Of a DNA stretch of 64,000 bases, positions 7,710 through 16,498 are shown in pieces. Each line of letters starts with the position of its first letter. The first letter of the stretch is position 1. The DNA is from a bacterium. Its GTDB lineage: Bacteria > Bacteroidota > Ignavibacteria > Ignavibacteriales > Ignavibacteriaceae. The stretch lies in contig JADJWC010000001.1 in assembly GCA_016716565.1 (NCBI GenBank), positions 496,001-560,000 of the forward strand, given 5' to 3'. A model generated the notes under the pieces. That model was not told the DNA's origin and did no database searches. It saw nothing but the letters and a program-made list of their open reading frames with translations. The position numbers and the translations under genes were made by a program.

Positions 7710-9476
7710 ATGAAATTTAATATTCGCACACATACGTGCGGCGAACTCAGAGAGAAAAATATTGGTGAAAAAGTTGTTCTTAACGGCTGGGTGGACAGAA
7801 GAAGAGACCTTGGCGGGTTGATATTTATCTGGTTGAGAGATCGTTATGGAATTTCGCAAGTCGTCTTCGAGCCCGACATTAATAAAGATTCATATGAACT
7901 TGCAAAAAAATTACGGAGCGAGTTTGTAGTTTCTGTAGAAGGAAAAGTGCGAAAGAGACCGGACGACGCAATTAATAAAGATTTAGTTACAGGAACGGTT
8001 GACGTACTTGCTGATAATCTTATTATTCTCAACGAAGCGGAAACACCCCCTTTTGCAATTAAGGATGAAACAGATGCATTTGAAGATTTAAGGTTGAAAT
8101 ACAGGTATCTTGATTTACGCAGACCGGCTCTTCAAAAAGTTTTGCTGCTAAGGCATCGAATGTATCAGCTGGTCCGGAAATACTTCGATGAAAACAATTT
8201 TGTTGAAGTTGAAACACCAATTTTGATGAAAAGCACTCCTGAAGGTGCTCGTGACTATCTGGTTCCAAGCAGAGTTCACAAAGGAAAATTTTATGCACTC
8301 CCGCAGTCACCACAGCAGTATAAACAATTATTAATGGTGTCGGGATTCGACAGATATTTTCAGATTGTAAAATGTTTCAGAGATGAAGATCTCCGTGCTG
8401 ATCGTCAACCTGAGTTTACTCAGATAGATGTTGAGATGTCTTTCATAACCCAGGAACAGATTTTTGCAGTGGTAGAAGGACTAATGAAATTACTTTTTAA
8501 GAAAATCTGGGACCTCGATTTATCTCTTCCGCTGAAAAGATTATCGTATGAAGACGCAATGATGAAATACGGCAGCGATAAACCCGACCTAAGATTTGGA
8601 ATGGAACTTCAATATTTAAATGACCTTTTTCAGAAATCGGAATTTAAAGTGTTCCGGGATGTAATTGATTCGAATGGTATCGTAAGTGGAATAGTTGCGA
8701 CTGGTTGTGCATCCTTCAGCCGTAATCAGATTGATGGATTGACTAATTTTGTAAAAAATCTTGGTGCAAAAGGACTTGTCTGGTTTAAGGTGCAGGAGAA
8801 TGGCGTTGATTCTCCGACAGCGAAATTTTTAAGTGAAGCAGAAATCAACAAACTTCTCTCAGTAACGAATGCTAAACCAAATGATTTAATTCTTGTTCTT
8901 GCTGGTGAGAAAAATTCAACGCTTAATCAATTAGGTGCATTAAGACTTGAATTAGCCAGAAAATTGGAATTGATTAAACCAGAAACACCGCCACAACTTT
9001 TATGGGTTACTGAGTTTCCGTTATTTGAATGGGACGAAGAATCAAAAAGATTTTTTGCAATGCATCATCCGTTCACTTCTCCAAAATTGGAAGAAATTGA
9101 CTTGTTGGAAAAAAATCCCGGTAAAATTAAGGCACAAGCATACGATCTGGTATTAAATGGAAATGAAATAGCAGGGGGAAGCGTCAGGATTCACAATTCG
9201 GAATTGCAAAGCAGAATGTTCAAAGCTCTTGGAATAAGCGATAAGGAAGCAAAGCAAAAGTTTGGATTTTTAATGAATGCATTTAAATATGGCGCACCAC
9301 CACATGGTGGAATTGCTTTCGGATTTGACCGGATGACAATGCTTTTTGCCGGAGTTGATTCCATTCGTGATACGATTGCCTTTCCTAAAACCGCAAGCGC
9401 AGTGTCGCTGATGGATGAATGTCCCTCTGAAGTAAGCAAAGATCAATTGAAAGAATTGCATATAAAAATGTTATAA
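7710..9476 (+). CDS. aspS: Aspartyl-tRNA synthetase
   Basis: Class II synthetase charging tRNA-Asp (possibly also tRNA-Asn). The 588-residue length with a GAD insertion domain is the bacterial type. Visible parts are the N-terminal OB-fold anticodon domain (GWVDRRRDLGGLIF), motif 2 (FRDEDLRADRQPEFTQIDVE) and motif 3 (GIAFGFDRM near the C terminus). The ATG at 7710 has GGAGA upstream and gives the expected N terminus. A decayed second copy of its last about 26 codons lies at 11537-11614, downstream of the next gene. Confidence 0.97.
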   Translation: MKFNIRTHTCGELREKNIGEKVVLNGWVDRRRDLGGLIFIWLRDRYGISQVVFEPDINKDSYELAKKLRSEFVVSVEGKVRKRPDDAINKDLVTGTVDVLADNLIILNEAETPPFAIKDETDAFEDLRLKYRYLDLRRPALQKVLLLRHRMYQLVRKYFDENNFVEVETPILMKSTPEGARDYLVPSRVHKGKFYALPQSPQQYKQLLMVSGFDRYFQIVKCFRDEDLRADRQPEFTQIDVEMSFITQEQIFAVVEGLMKLLFKKIWDLDLSLPLKRLSYEDAMMKYGSDKPDLRFGMELQYLNDLFQKSEFKVFRDVIDSNGIVSGIVATGCASFSRNQIDGLTNFVKNLGAKGLVWFKVQENGVDSPTAKFLSEAEINKLLSVTNAKPNDLILVLAGEKNSTLNQLGALRLELARKLELIKPETPPQLLWVTEFPLFEWDEESKRFFAMHHPFTSPKLEEIDLLEKNPGKIKAQAYDLVLNGNEIAGGSVRIHNSELQSRMFKALGISDKEAKQKFGFLMNAFKYGAPPHGGIAFGFDRMTMLFAGVDSIRDTIAFPKTASAVSLMDECPSEVSKDQLKELHIKML

Positions 9477-9652
9477 AGACGTATAGTTGTAAGTACTACT
9501 TATCGCTTCTTCTGATTCATGTAAAACTGTCAAATAAGCTGATACTTATTTGCAAAATTTTTCCTGAATTTCAATTCGATTAAATGCCTAAGAGTGGTAT
9601 AATAAGTGTTATTCGATTAGCAATAATCAAATATTAAACACATTAAATAAAA

Positions 9653-11425
9653 ATGAAGAGATTTTTTAATAAAAACTACCCGCAAATAATACTTTTTGGA
9701 TTAATAATATTTTCCTACACTCACAATCTTTGGTTTGATTTTACCTACATCGATGATAATCTTATTGTATTTGATGAATATGAGAACATTAATAGTCTCT
9801 CCAAGATTCCTTCATCGTTTGTTAATGGATATCTTTTTGATAATTATTATCGTCCGATTGTGATGATAAGTTTTATCATTGATACTGCTATTGCCGGTCA
9901 GTCTTCCGTAATGTATCATCTAACTAATATTATTTTACATATTATTGTAACGCTTCTGCTCTTCAAAATTTTATTACTTCTTGGAATTAAGGAGACAATT
10001 TCGCTGATAACAGTAGCTCTTTTTGCTGTTCATCCAATTAATGTAAGTGCTGCTTCCTGGATTGTTGGGAGGAACGACCTTCTTCTGGCACTTTTCAGTG
10101 TAGGTAGTATATATTTCTATATACGTTTCAAAGAAGACAATAGGAAATTATATTTAATTCTATGCCTGATAGCGTATCTGTTCGCTATGCTATCCAAGGA
10201 AGCAGGAGCTCTTGTTCCAATGCTGATATTATTTTATGAATTACTTATTCGAACAAAGAGTGGTTTTAAGCTAAGCCAAATCTACTCGCTAATATATTTT
10301 GCTGTTCCAGCTTTGATCTATCTTTCCTTAAGAAAATTTGTTGCCCACGTAATTGTGAGAGAAGAAATTGGAATAACCTCATTTTTTCAGAACATTTATA
10401 TCCTTTTTGAATATTTAGCAAAGACGGTCTATTTCTTTTACATTGATCCATTACCAGTTAAAAATAATATCTTATTAATAATTGGGATTGTAACATTCAT
10501 TGGAATTATTTTATTCCTTTTAGTTAACAGAAAAGAAAAAATAATTAACACCTTTTTATTCGGTCTTTTGATATTTTTAATTTTTGTATTACCAACTCTG
10601 TTTGTAAGAGTAAATGCTGATGATGGAGTATTCAATTATATTGATTGCAGAATGTATCTGCCCTTAATTGGATTAACAATATCCATCGCGGTAATTATTG
10701 AAAAGTTTTCTGTTGTATTTAAAAAACCATATAAGGTTGTTTTGGTAACCACTTTATTTGTCTACCTATTATCGTTTACATTTGTACATAGTATGGTTTA
10801 TAAAAATGGTTTGAGTTATTGGATGACCGCGCTTGAAAAGAATCCCGAAAGAGCTACTTATTGGATGGGATTGGGTTTTTATTACTTGGATAATAAAATG
10901 TATTCAGAAGCTCTGATGTGTGCTGAGAAAGCGATTAATTTAAAACCAGATATTGGCCAATATTACCTTAAAGCAGCTTTTGCAAGTGAAGCAGCTGGAG
11001 ATTTAGAGAAAGCAATAGAGTTTTTAGAGATGGGAATAAATACCGAAGCAGATAAACCGGTTAATTTAGTTAATCTTATCAAAAATTATCTAAGACTTGG
11101 GAATAAGGAAAAAGCTGATGAGTTTACAAAACAGTTGATGAGTCTAAATATTTCAGATAATAAAAAGAAATCGAATATATATTCTAATATTGCATACTAC
11201 TATAGCTTTTCGGATCTTTTTTGTGAGTCAATTTCATTCATGCAAATAGCAATTGAAAACGATCCATCTAATCCTCAATACCTAAATGATCAAGGTGTAT
11301 TTTACTTCAAAACAGGGCAGATAGATTCTGCAAAACAGTTTATTATCAAGGCTATTCAACTTGATCCAAATAACACTAACTATCAAAAGAATTTAGGAAT
11401 TGTGACTTCTAGACCTGATATTTGA
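9653..11425 (+). CDS. GT-C type membrane glycosyltransferase with C-terminal TPR repeats (TMTC-like)
   Basis: A 590-residue protein. Residues 1-390 hold about ten transmembrane segments. The first luminal/periplasmic loop carries YIDDNL, the acidic motif expected of GT-C (polyprenyl-phosphate-sugar) transferases, and HPINVSAASWIVGRNDLL is typical of the TMTC/DUF1736 group. Residues about 395-590 are tetratricopeptide repeats (for example WMGLGFYYLDNKMYSEALMC and the repeat ending IQLDPNN). Such proteins transfer a sugar from a lipid carrier to proteins; the acceptor here is unknown. It lies between intact aspS and an aspS-tail remnant, so it may have arrived by recombination. Its codons are more AT-rich than those of aspS. 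Confidence 0.75.
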   Translation: MKRFFNKNYPQIILFGLIIFSYTHNLWFDFTYIDDNLIVFDEYENINSLSKIPSSFVNGYLFDNYYRPIVMISFIIDTAIAGQSSVMYHLTNIILHIIVTLLLFKILLLLGIKETISLITVALFAVHPINVSAASWIVGRNDLLLALFSVGSIYFYIRFKEDNRKLYLILCLIAYLFAMLSKEAGALVPMLILFYELLIRTKSGFKLSQIYSLIYFAVPALIYLSLRKFVAHVIVREEIGITSFFQNIYILFEYLAKTVYFFYIDPLPVKNNILLIIGIVTFIGIILFLLVNRKEKIINTFLFGLLIFLIFVLPTLFVRVNADDGVFNYIDCRMYLPLIGLTISIAVIIEKFSVVFKKPYKVVLVTTLFVYLLSFTFVHSMVYKNGLSYWMTALEKNPERATYWMGLGFYYLDNKMYSEALMCAEKAINLKPDIGQYYLKAAFASEAAGDLEKAIEFLEMGINTEADKPVNLVNLIKNYLRLGNKEKADEFTKQLMSLNISDNKKKSNIYSNIAYYYSFSDLFCESISFMQIAIENDPSNPQYLNDQGVFYFKTGQIDSAKQFIIKAIQLDPNNTNYQKNLGIVTSRPDI

Positions 11426-11536
11426 TGACTACTCAATTGTAATTAGTAATAGGTTACGTGTCCAGATCATAAATACGTAATTAAAAACTACTTTTGAATA
11501 ATAATACTGAGTGTATCACAAAACTATTGATTCAGT

Positions 11537-11614
11537 AAAAATGCAAGCTCAGAATCACTTATGCATGAATGTCCCTCTTAAGTAAGTGAAGAAAGTTGAA
11601 AGAATTGACATAGA
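11537..11614 (+). pseudogene. Decayed copy of the 3' end of aspS
   Basis: Read in the aspS frame from 11537, the sequence gives K-N-A-S-S-E-S-L-M-H-E-C-P-S-stop, against K-T-A-S-A-V-S-L-M-D-E-C-P-S-E in AspS. Further in-frame stops follow. The stretch GAATGTCCCTCT is identical to aspS, and the downstream TTGAAAGAATTG is also shared, with small indels between. The match covers aspS positions about 9387-9464. It is non-coding today and marks an old duplication or recombination on the far side of the TPR glycosyltransferase gene. Confidence 0.75.
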
Positions 11615-11645
11615 GCTTCTCTGAGAAACGACTTAATTTGTTAAA

Positions 11646-13166
11646 TCATTTTAATAGAATACGATCCCTTTTTTTCTTATCAATCCAAATTTCAAAAAAA
11701 ACGCCTGATCCTTGTGGGAAAGATTTAGTAAGTATATAATTATTTTCCAAAAAAATCTCGAATCCACTCATCATCTCTACTGTAAGTAATCTATATCCAT
11801 GATCATTAATAACTGCCAAAATATTAGGCCTTCTTTTTATTACAGGATTCTGATTAATATCATTTTTTAGGTTATTCTTTCTTCTGAAACGAGTAACTTC
11901 TTTATCAGTTAACCCAAAAGTATCATAAAAAGTCAAATCTTGAGCAGCATAGCTAATTCCACCAAGTCTTAATGTAGCAACAGTAGTTTTCGGCTTAACG
12001 TGGTAATTTAGCCATTGGCCAACAGCAAGTTGATCCGTCCCTTTCATGACATTTGCTATGTCATCATGTGAATTGTATTTGAACCACTGATCTTTAAAAA
12101 GTAGAAGTTGAGAAATAATGATGGTTACTAAACATAATATTGATAAATATTTGAATGTGAAATTATCCGTCGATATCGCTTCAATAAAATTCAACAGAAG
12201 GAAAAAAAATGTTAGTAATAGAAGTGGCCAAATTGGTAGAAAAAAACGTCCAAAAAGCATCCAATCTCCACCAGCATAGATAACAAAAATAAAATTAGCT
12301 AACAGCAGACTAGTTACAGTCAATAAGAATTTATTGTTAAGGCCATTAAATTTTAAATAATGATATAAAATAATGATTGTTAATGGGATAGAAATCACAA
12401 TTAAATAAATAAAAATATCATTCGTACTAAATAAATTTGAATATGTACCAGCCGGCTTTGCATATGCTGTATTCGGTAGTATCTCTCCATAATAAAATAT
12501 GCGAAATGTAAAATAAATAATGGATGGCAATAGTACGACAATGCTTCTCTTTAAAAACAAAGACCTATTATTATCAAATTTATATGTAAAGAGTAGCCAT
12601 AAAATTCCGTAAAGTAATCCTTCTGGCCTTGTTATTGCAACCATTCCAACAATACATGCTGCGATTGTCAAATGCTTGTTATTATTCTTAATAGAAAAGT
12701 AAGTGGTTGCAACAAGCAAGAGGCTTAGAAAAGGTCCCTCCAAACCTGCAGTACTATAGACATGAAAGCCTGGAGTGAAGAAAACACAAAATAAAGTACA
12801 GTAGAATAGAATGAAAGACTTGTTTGGGTTTAAAAGGTTTTTTGCAATTAAATATATAAAGACAAGGAGCAATATTGATGAGAGCAGCCCCAAAATCTTT
12901 GCGATTTCTGGAATGCTTATTTGAGTAGCTTTTGAAAAAAATGAAATAGTAAAAATCCAAAGTGGATTCGAAAATCCTTCAACTTTTTCACTATCATTAA
13001 AGGTTAGTCCAAGGCCATTCAGAAACCGATCTGCATATCTAAAAGAAATAAATGCATCATCCGAAATATGATTCCATAAGTAGAATTGTGGTAAAATGTT
13101 TAGCATTATTATCAAAGAGATTGAAAAAATTAGCTTTTTATCTAACGGGAGAAAATGTTTGATCAT
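11646..13166 (-). CDS. GT-C type membrane glycosyltransferase (arabinosyl/mannosyltransferase-like)
   Basis: A 506-residue polytopic protein with about ten membrane segments. After the first segment comes SDDAFISFRYADRFLNG, then VEGFSNPLW. This DD-plus-aromatic loop is the mark of GT-C enzymes of the AftB/ArnT-like superfamily that use polyprenyl-phosphate sugars. The C-terminal about 120 residues form a soluble domain. It is oriented against the neighbouring TPR glycosyltransferase and has a long upstream gap. Donor and acceptor are unknown; proximity to the pilin genes allows, but does not show, a role in surface-protein or polysaccharide glycosylation. Confidence 0.72.
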   Translation of the reverse strand: MIKHFLPLDKKLIFSISLIIMLNILPQFYLWNHISDDAFISFRYADRFLNGLGLTFNDSEKVEGFSNPLWIFTISFFSKATQISIPEIAKILGLLSSILLLVFIYLIAKNLLNPNKSFILFYCTLFCVFFTPGFHVYSTAGLEGPFLSLLLVATTYFSIKNNNKHLTIAACIVGMVAITRPEGLLYGILWLLFTYKFDNNRSLFLKRSIVVLLPSIIYFTFRIFYYGEILPNTAYAKPAGTYSNLFSTNDIFIYLIVISIPLTIIILYHYLKFNGLNNKFLLTVTSLLLANFIFVIYAGGDWMLFGRFFLPIWPLLLLTFFFLLLNFIEAISTDNFTFKYLSILCLVTIIISQLLLFKDQWFKYNSHDDIANVMKGTDQLAVGQWLNYHVKPKTTVATLRLGGISYAAQDLTFYDTFGLTDKEVTRFRRKNNLKNDINQNPVIKRRPNILAVINDHGYRLLTVEMMSGFEIFLENNYILTKSFPQGSGVFFEIWIDKKKRDRILLK

Positions 13167-13944
13167 AGTTTAGATCTTTGCGTTATTTTACATTTAATAT
13201 CTTAAACGAATAAAACCATTTTAAAGATTGAAAAATTTATCGTTTTACAACTTAATTACGTTTTAGAGAAATAAAAATTTTTATAAGGTACATTCATTCA
13301 ATAAATATGAAATGAAGTATTCTAAAATTTTAACTTCGATTTAACAGATTAAATTAATAATACAATAATTGTGGATAATTACGCAATCGTAATGTTATTA
13401 TTGGAGGAGTATCTATCCAACATGGACCAAGAACAATTCAAATAATTGTAACAAGGGTTAACATAACAGGTACTTTTTCACTACTTTTACAAGAATTTCA
13501 TATGACAAAATATTTTGAGGAATTATAGACAATTACGTCGGCGTCAGAATCTAAAAGTAAAAATTTAATTCATTTCGATTTTTCCCCTTAGTGTAAGTAT
13601 TACATTTATTATTGTGTAATTATTGCAAATACTTATTCTCGTACGAATCATCCCGGTAAGAATTATCTCTTGCTTTCCGCAAGATCAGATAAAATTTAAT
13701 CGGATTAAGAAATCAACAGCGAAAATATTGGCACCGAGACTGCATATTTATTATCTCTACTCAGCACTCAGAGCAGCAAAAGTAATTAGTGCAAACTTTA
13801 CTTGTAGATATTACCTTGACAACATTGACGGCTTTTAAGGTTGAAAAAATTGTAGAAGAATGAATTTTATATCTGATGGCATAGTTTTTACATATTCTAA
13901 ACCGTCAATCAATAAATGATAAATAATAAAAAGAAAATTAGGAT
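13167..13944. other. Long AT-rich intergenic region upstream of the pilin-like genes
   Basis: 778 bases without a convincing gene. A frame at 13623-13838 (71 codons) has atypical composition and no good ribosome site, and a start-less open stretch at about 13384-13528 has no initiation codon. GGCATAGTTTTTACA at 13878-13892 faintly resembles a sigma-54 site. No repeats or RNA gene were recognised. Confidence 0.5.
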
Positions 13945-14328
13945 ATGGGTCAACAACAACTTTTAATGATAGTATTAGCACTGATAATAGTAGCAATCGC
14001 AATTGCGATTTCTATCTCATTATTCAGAGCAAATGCAATTGAAGGAAAGAGAGACATATTGATTGAAGAAACTACAAGCCTTGGTGTAATGGCATTACAA
14101 TATTATAAGAAACCTTCTGAACTCGGCGGAGGAGGGAAATCCTTTTTGGGTTTCACTATTCCACAACAAATGGTCCAGACGGTAAATGGAAATTTTTTAA
14201 CAGCATCAATACAAGCTGCCGAGATTCGAATTACTGGCACAGGAAGTGAAGTAGTAACAGGCGGAGACTCAATCAGAGTTGAAACAGTTGTTACACCTGA
14301 TGAAATGTATACGACAATTATTAACTAA
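13945..14328 (+). CDS. Pilin-like protein 1 (non-canonical type IV pilin)
   Basis: A 127-residue protein beginning MGQQQLLMIVLALIIVAIA: two residues, then polar glutamines and a single hydrophobic helix (about 5-27), followed by a small soluble domain with a glycine run (GGGG) and a Thr/Val-rich C terminus. Position, size and architecture are those of a major type IV pilin, next to PilC/PilB/PilM genes. However, the classical leader G/FTLIE and Glu5 are absent. Gly2 could be a minimal cleavage site. It is a paralogue of the following gene: shared MGQQQLL, QYYKKP, GGGG and TxNG. A weak TTAGGA lies upstream of the ATG. Confidence 0.7.
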   Translation: MGQQQLLMIVLALIIVAIAIAISISLFRANAIEGKRDILIEETTSLGVMALQYYKKPSELGGGGKSFLGFTIPQQMVQTVNGNFLTASIQAAEIRITGTGSEVVTGGDSIRVETVVTPDEMYTTIIN

Positions 14329-14383
14329 CAACTTATTTAATAACACATAACTAACTAAACACACACAAACAAAGGAGTAAAAA

Positions 14384-14764
14384 ATGGGTCAGCAACAGCT
14401 TCTCTTAATCGTTCTTGGCGTTATCATAGTAGGTATCGCAGTTGTTGTAGGTATAAATCTTTTTAATGCTAATGCTGAAGAATCAGCAAAAGACGGCGTA
14501 GTATCAGATTGCACAAACCTTGGTGCAATGGCACAGCAGTACTATAAGAAACCTATATCAATGGGTGGCGGTGGAAACAATTTCAATGGATTTACGGTTC
14601 CAGCAAGCTTACAAACAACTGCGAATGGAACCTATACTGCAACTCCATCTGGTCAAACTTGTACGATTGTTGGTCTTCCAACAGCTGGACAAGGTTATAC
14701 TTGGACAGTTACAACATCTGTGACACCAACAACAATCACAACATCAATTGGCTCAGGAACATAA
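14384..14764 (+). CDS. Pilin-like protein 2 (non-canonical type IV pilin)
   Basis: A 126-residue paralogue of the preceding gene. It has MGQQQLLLIVLGVIIVGIA at the N terminus, a single hydrophobic helix to about residue 27, TNLGAMAQQYYKKP, a GGGG run and a Thr-rich C terminus. Two cysteines (in SDCTN and GQTCTI) could form a disulphide, and the first paralogue lacks both. The ATG is preceded by a strong AAAGGAG, suggesting higher expression than copy 1. A clean intrinsic terminator follows, so the pair can be transcribed as a short abundant message separate from the machinery genes, as major pilins usually are. Glu5 and the usual leader are missing. Confidence 0.72.
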   Translation: MGQQQLLLIVLGVIIVGIAVVVGINLFNANAEESAKDGVVSDCTNLGAMAQQYYKKPISMGGGGNNFNGFTVPASLQTTANGTYTATPSGQTCTIVGLPTAGQGYTWTVTTSVTPTTITTSIGSGT

Positions 14765-15136
14765 GCTTAAGTTTAAGTGCTCATAAATTTTGAGCATTCA
14801 ATTTAAGTTCGGCTGCAATAGTAAAATATTGCAGCCTTTTTTATTTTAAAATAATTTCGATCCGACTTGAATATCATCAGTTAAATTATCTACATAACAA
14901 TATTTTCGAAATTATTACTCATCATCCATACTTTATTTGTATCTCTTTCAAGTACAATTAATATATCTACCCAAAATTTGCAAGCGTATTTTTTACAGTT
15001 AAAACTAATTATTACTTGATTTTACTTTATAGTTGAAAATGAAAAGTAAGTATTTGAATTAAAAATCAAGTGTTTTTTCGGAACCAAATTTGACGGCAAC
15101 TATAAAACTTTTCAATTAAATAAAGTAGAGTCATAA
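14765..15136. other. Gap between pilin pair and secretion machinery
   Basis: 372 bases. The first part holds nested inverted repeats (TGCTCA 14778-14783 pairing with TGAGCA 14791-14796) and the intrinsic terminator. The rest is AT-rich sequence that should contain the promoter of the machinery operon, but no site could be assigned with confidence. Confidence 0.5.
14811..14842 (+). terminator. Intrinsic terminator after the pilin pair
   Basis: GGCTGCAATA (14811-14820), a six-base loop, TATTGCAGCC (14827-14836), then six T residues. It is a textbook rho-independent terminator. Confidence 0.92.
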
Positions 15137-16480
15137 ATGGTTGAGTTAAAATTCACTGCACTGAAATCCAATGGACAACCCATCACAGGCACTGTTACAG
15201 CAAATTCATCCGTAGAGGGTAAAAAGAAAATTCAAAAGCTTGTGGAAAAGAATAGACTTAAGTTAGCTGATGTTCAAAGAAAGTCCACTTATTTTTATCG
15301 AGTACGTAAGGGTAAAGAAAAACCAATAAGAGGTGAGCAGAAAGCTTTTTCCAAAAAAGAAGTAGAAGAAGCTTTAGCAAGGCTTGGATACACAGTTTTA
15401 TCTGTCAACAAGAAACTACTTGATTTTCAGAGAAAACCCCCAAACAATGAAATAGTAACATTTGTAAAAATTAGTGCAGAGTTGTTAAATCAGAAACTGG
15501 GTTATGGCGAAATTCTAACTCTTTTAACCAATGATACTCAAAATGTCACGCTCAGAAATACACTAAAGGAAATAAGTAACGATCTCAAAAAGGGTGCTGA
15601 CTCAGAGGCAACTTTTTTAAAGTATCAAAACATATTCGGAAAGTTTACCGCTTATATGCTTGGGCTGGCTTCAAAGAGTGGTAATATGGCTGAAATATAT
15701 AACGCTACTGCGAAGTTCCTTGAAAGACGACAGGAGTTCAGAAAGAGCTTAAGAAGTGCACTTATTACACCGATGGTAACTTTATTCGTGCTATTTCTTG
15801 CAGTCGTATTTTATGTGGGGTATATATTTCCGGAAACAGCAAAGTTGTTCGTTCGCTTCGGAATTGAATTGCCTCCGATGACAGCGTTTACACTCAAAGT
15901 CAGCGACTTCTTGGTTGCTAATCCAGTCCTTATCGGAGTTCTGCTTTTTCTTCCACCAATTGCTTTGTTCCAATTCAGCCGGACGAAAAAGGGCAGGTTA
16001 CTCTTCGATGAATATATATTAAAACTTCCTGTTATTGGTCCCCTAATTCACAAAACATTGATTGAAGTGTTCTGCCGTGTGTTTTACACACTTTATCATG
16101 GCTCTGCAGAAAGTATTGAGCCAATCAGAATAGCTGCAGAAGCTACCGGTAACAAGTATTTTGAAGAGAGGATAAAAAATATAGCAATACCCCTAATGCT
16201 CAAAAAAGGTGTTGGTGTTACCGATGCATTTGAAGCGGCGGGAGTATTTACGGAAACTGCTATATCAAGAATTCACTCCGGTGAAGAGTCTGGTACCATT
16301 AAGAGTACAGCTCTTCAATTGGCAAATTATTATGAAAGCGAAACTGTGTTCAGGCTTAAAAACCTTATCGAAATAATCCAGGTAACAATTGCAATGATTA
16401 TTATGGTGATTATGATTGCATTGACATTGGTATCTGCAGAAACAGCAACAGTTAGACCGAAGACTCCGGGAGTTAGTTAA
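15137..16480 (+). CDS. PilC/GspF-type inner-membrane platform protein
   Basis: The polytopic platform protein of type IV pilus/type II secretion machines. The 447-residue protein has two N-terminal copies of the short GspF preamble motif (about 3-45 and 50-95), then two T2SSF domains (about 105-230 and 310-435). Three membrane helices lie near 205-230, 255-275 and 415-440. Signature stretches include GLASKSGNMAEI and HSGEESGTI, matching the family's (S)GE.SG pattern. It is the first gene of the machinery operon, ahead of the PilB-like ATPase, with no strong ribosome site. Confidence 0.88.
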   Translation: MVELKFTALKSNGQPITGTVTANSSVEGKKKIQKLVEKNRLKLADVQRKSTYFYRVRKGKEKPIRGEQKAFSKKEVEEALARLGYTVLSVNKKLLDFQRKPPNNEIVTFVKISAELLNQKLGYGEILTLLTNDTQNVTLRNTLKEISNDLKKGADSEATFLKYQNIFGKFTAYMLGLASKSGNMAEIYNATAKFLERRQEFRKSLRSALITPMVTLFVLFLAVVFYVGYIFPETAKLFVRFGIELPPMTAFTLKVSDFLVANPVLIGVLLFLPPIALFQFSRTKKGRLLFDEYILKLPVIGPLIHKTLIEVFCRVFYTLYHGSAESIEPIRIAAEATGNKYFEERIKNIAIPLMLKKGVGVTDAFEAAGVFTETAISRIHSGEESGTIKSTALQLANYYESETVFRLKNLIEIIQVTIAMIIMVIMIALTLVSAETATVRPKTPGVS

Positions 16481-16498
16481 AAAGGTATAAGGCATTAA

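Noticed and set aside
13384..13528. Start-less open stretch containing IGGVSIQHGP
   Set aside because: No ATG, GTG or TTG in frame and no homology recognised; could be a relic but cannot be supported.
13623..13838. 71-codon open frame in the long gap before the pilins
   Set aside because: No ribosome site, unusual composition, no recognisable feature; chance frame in AT-rich DNA.
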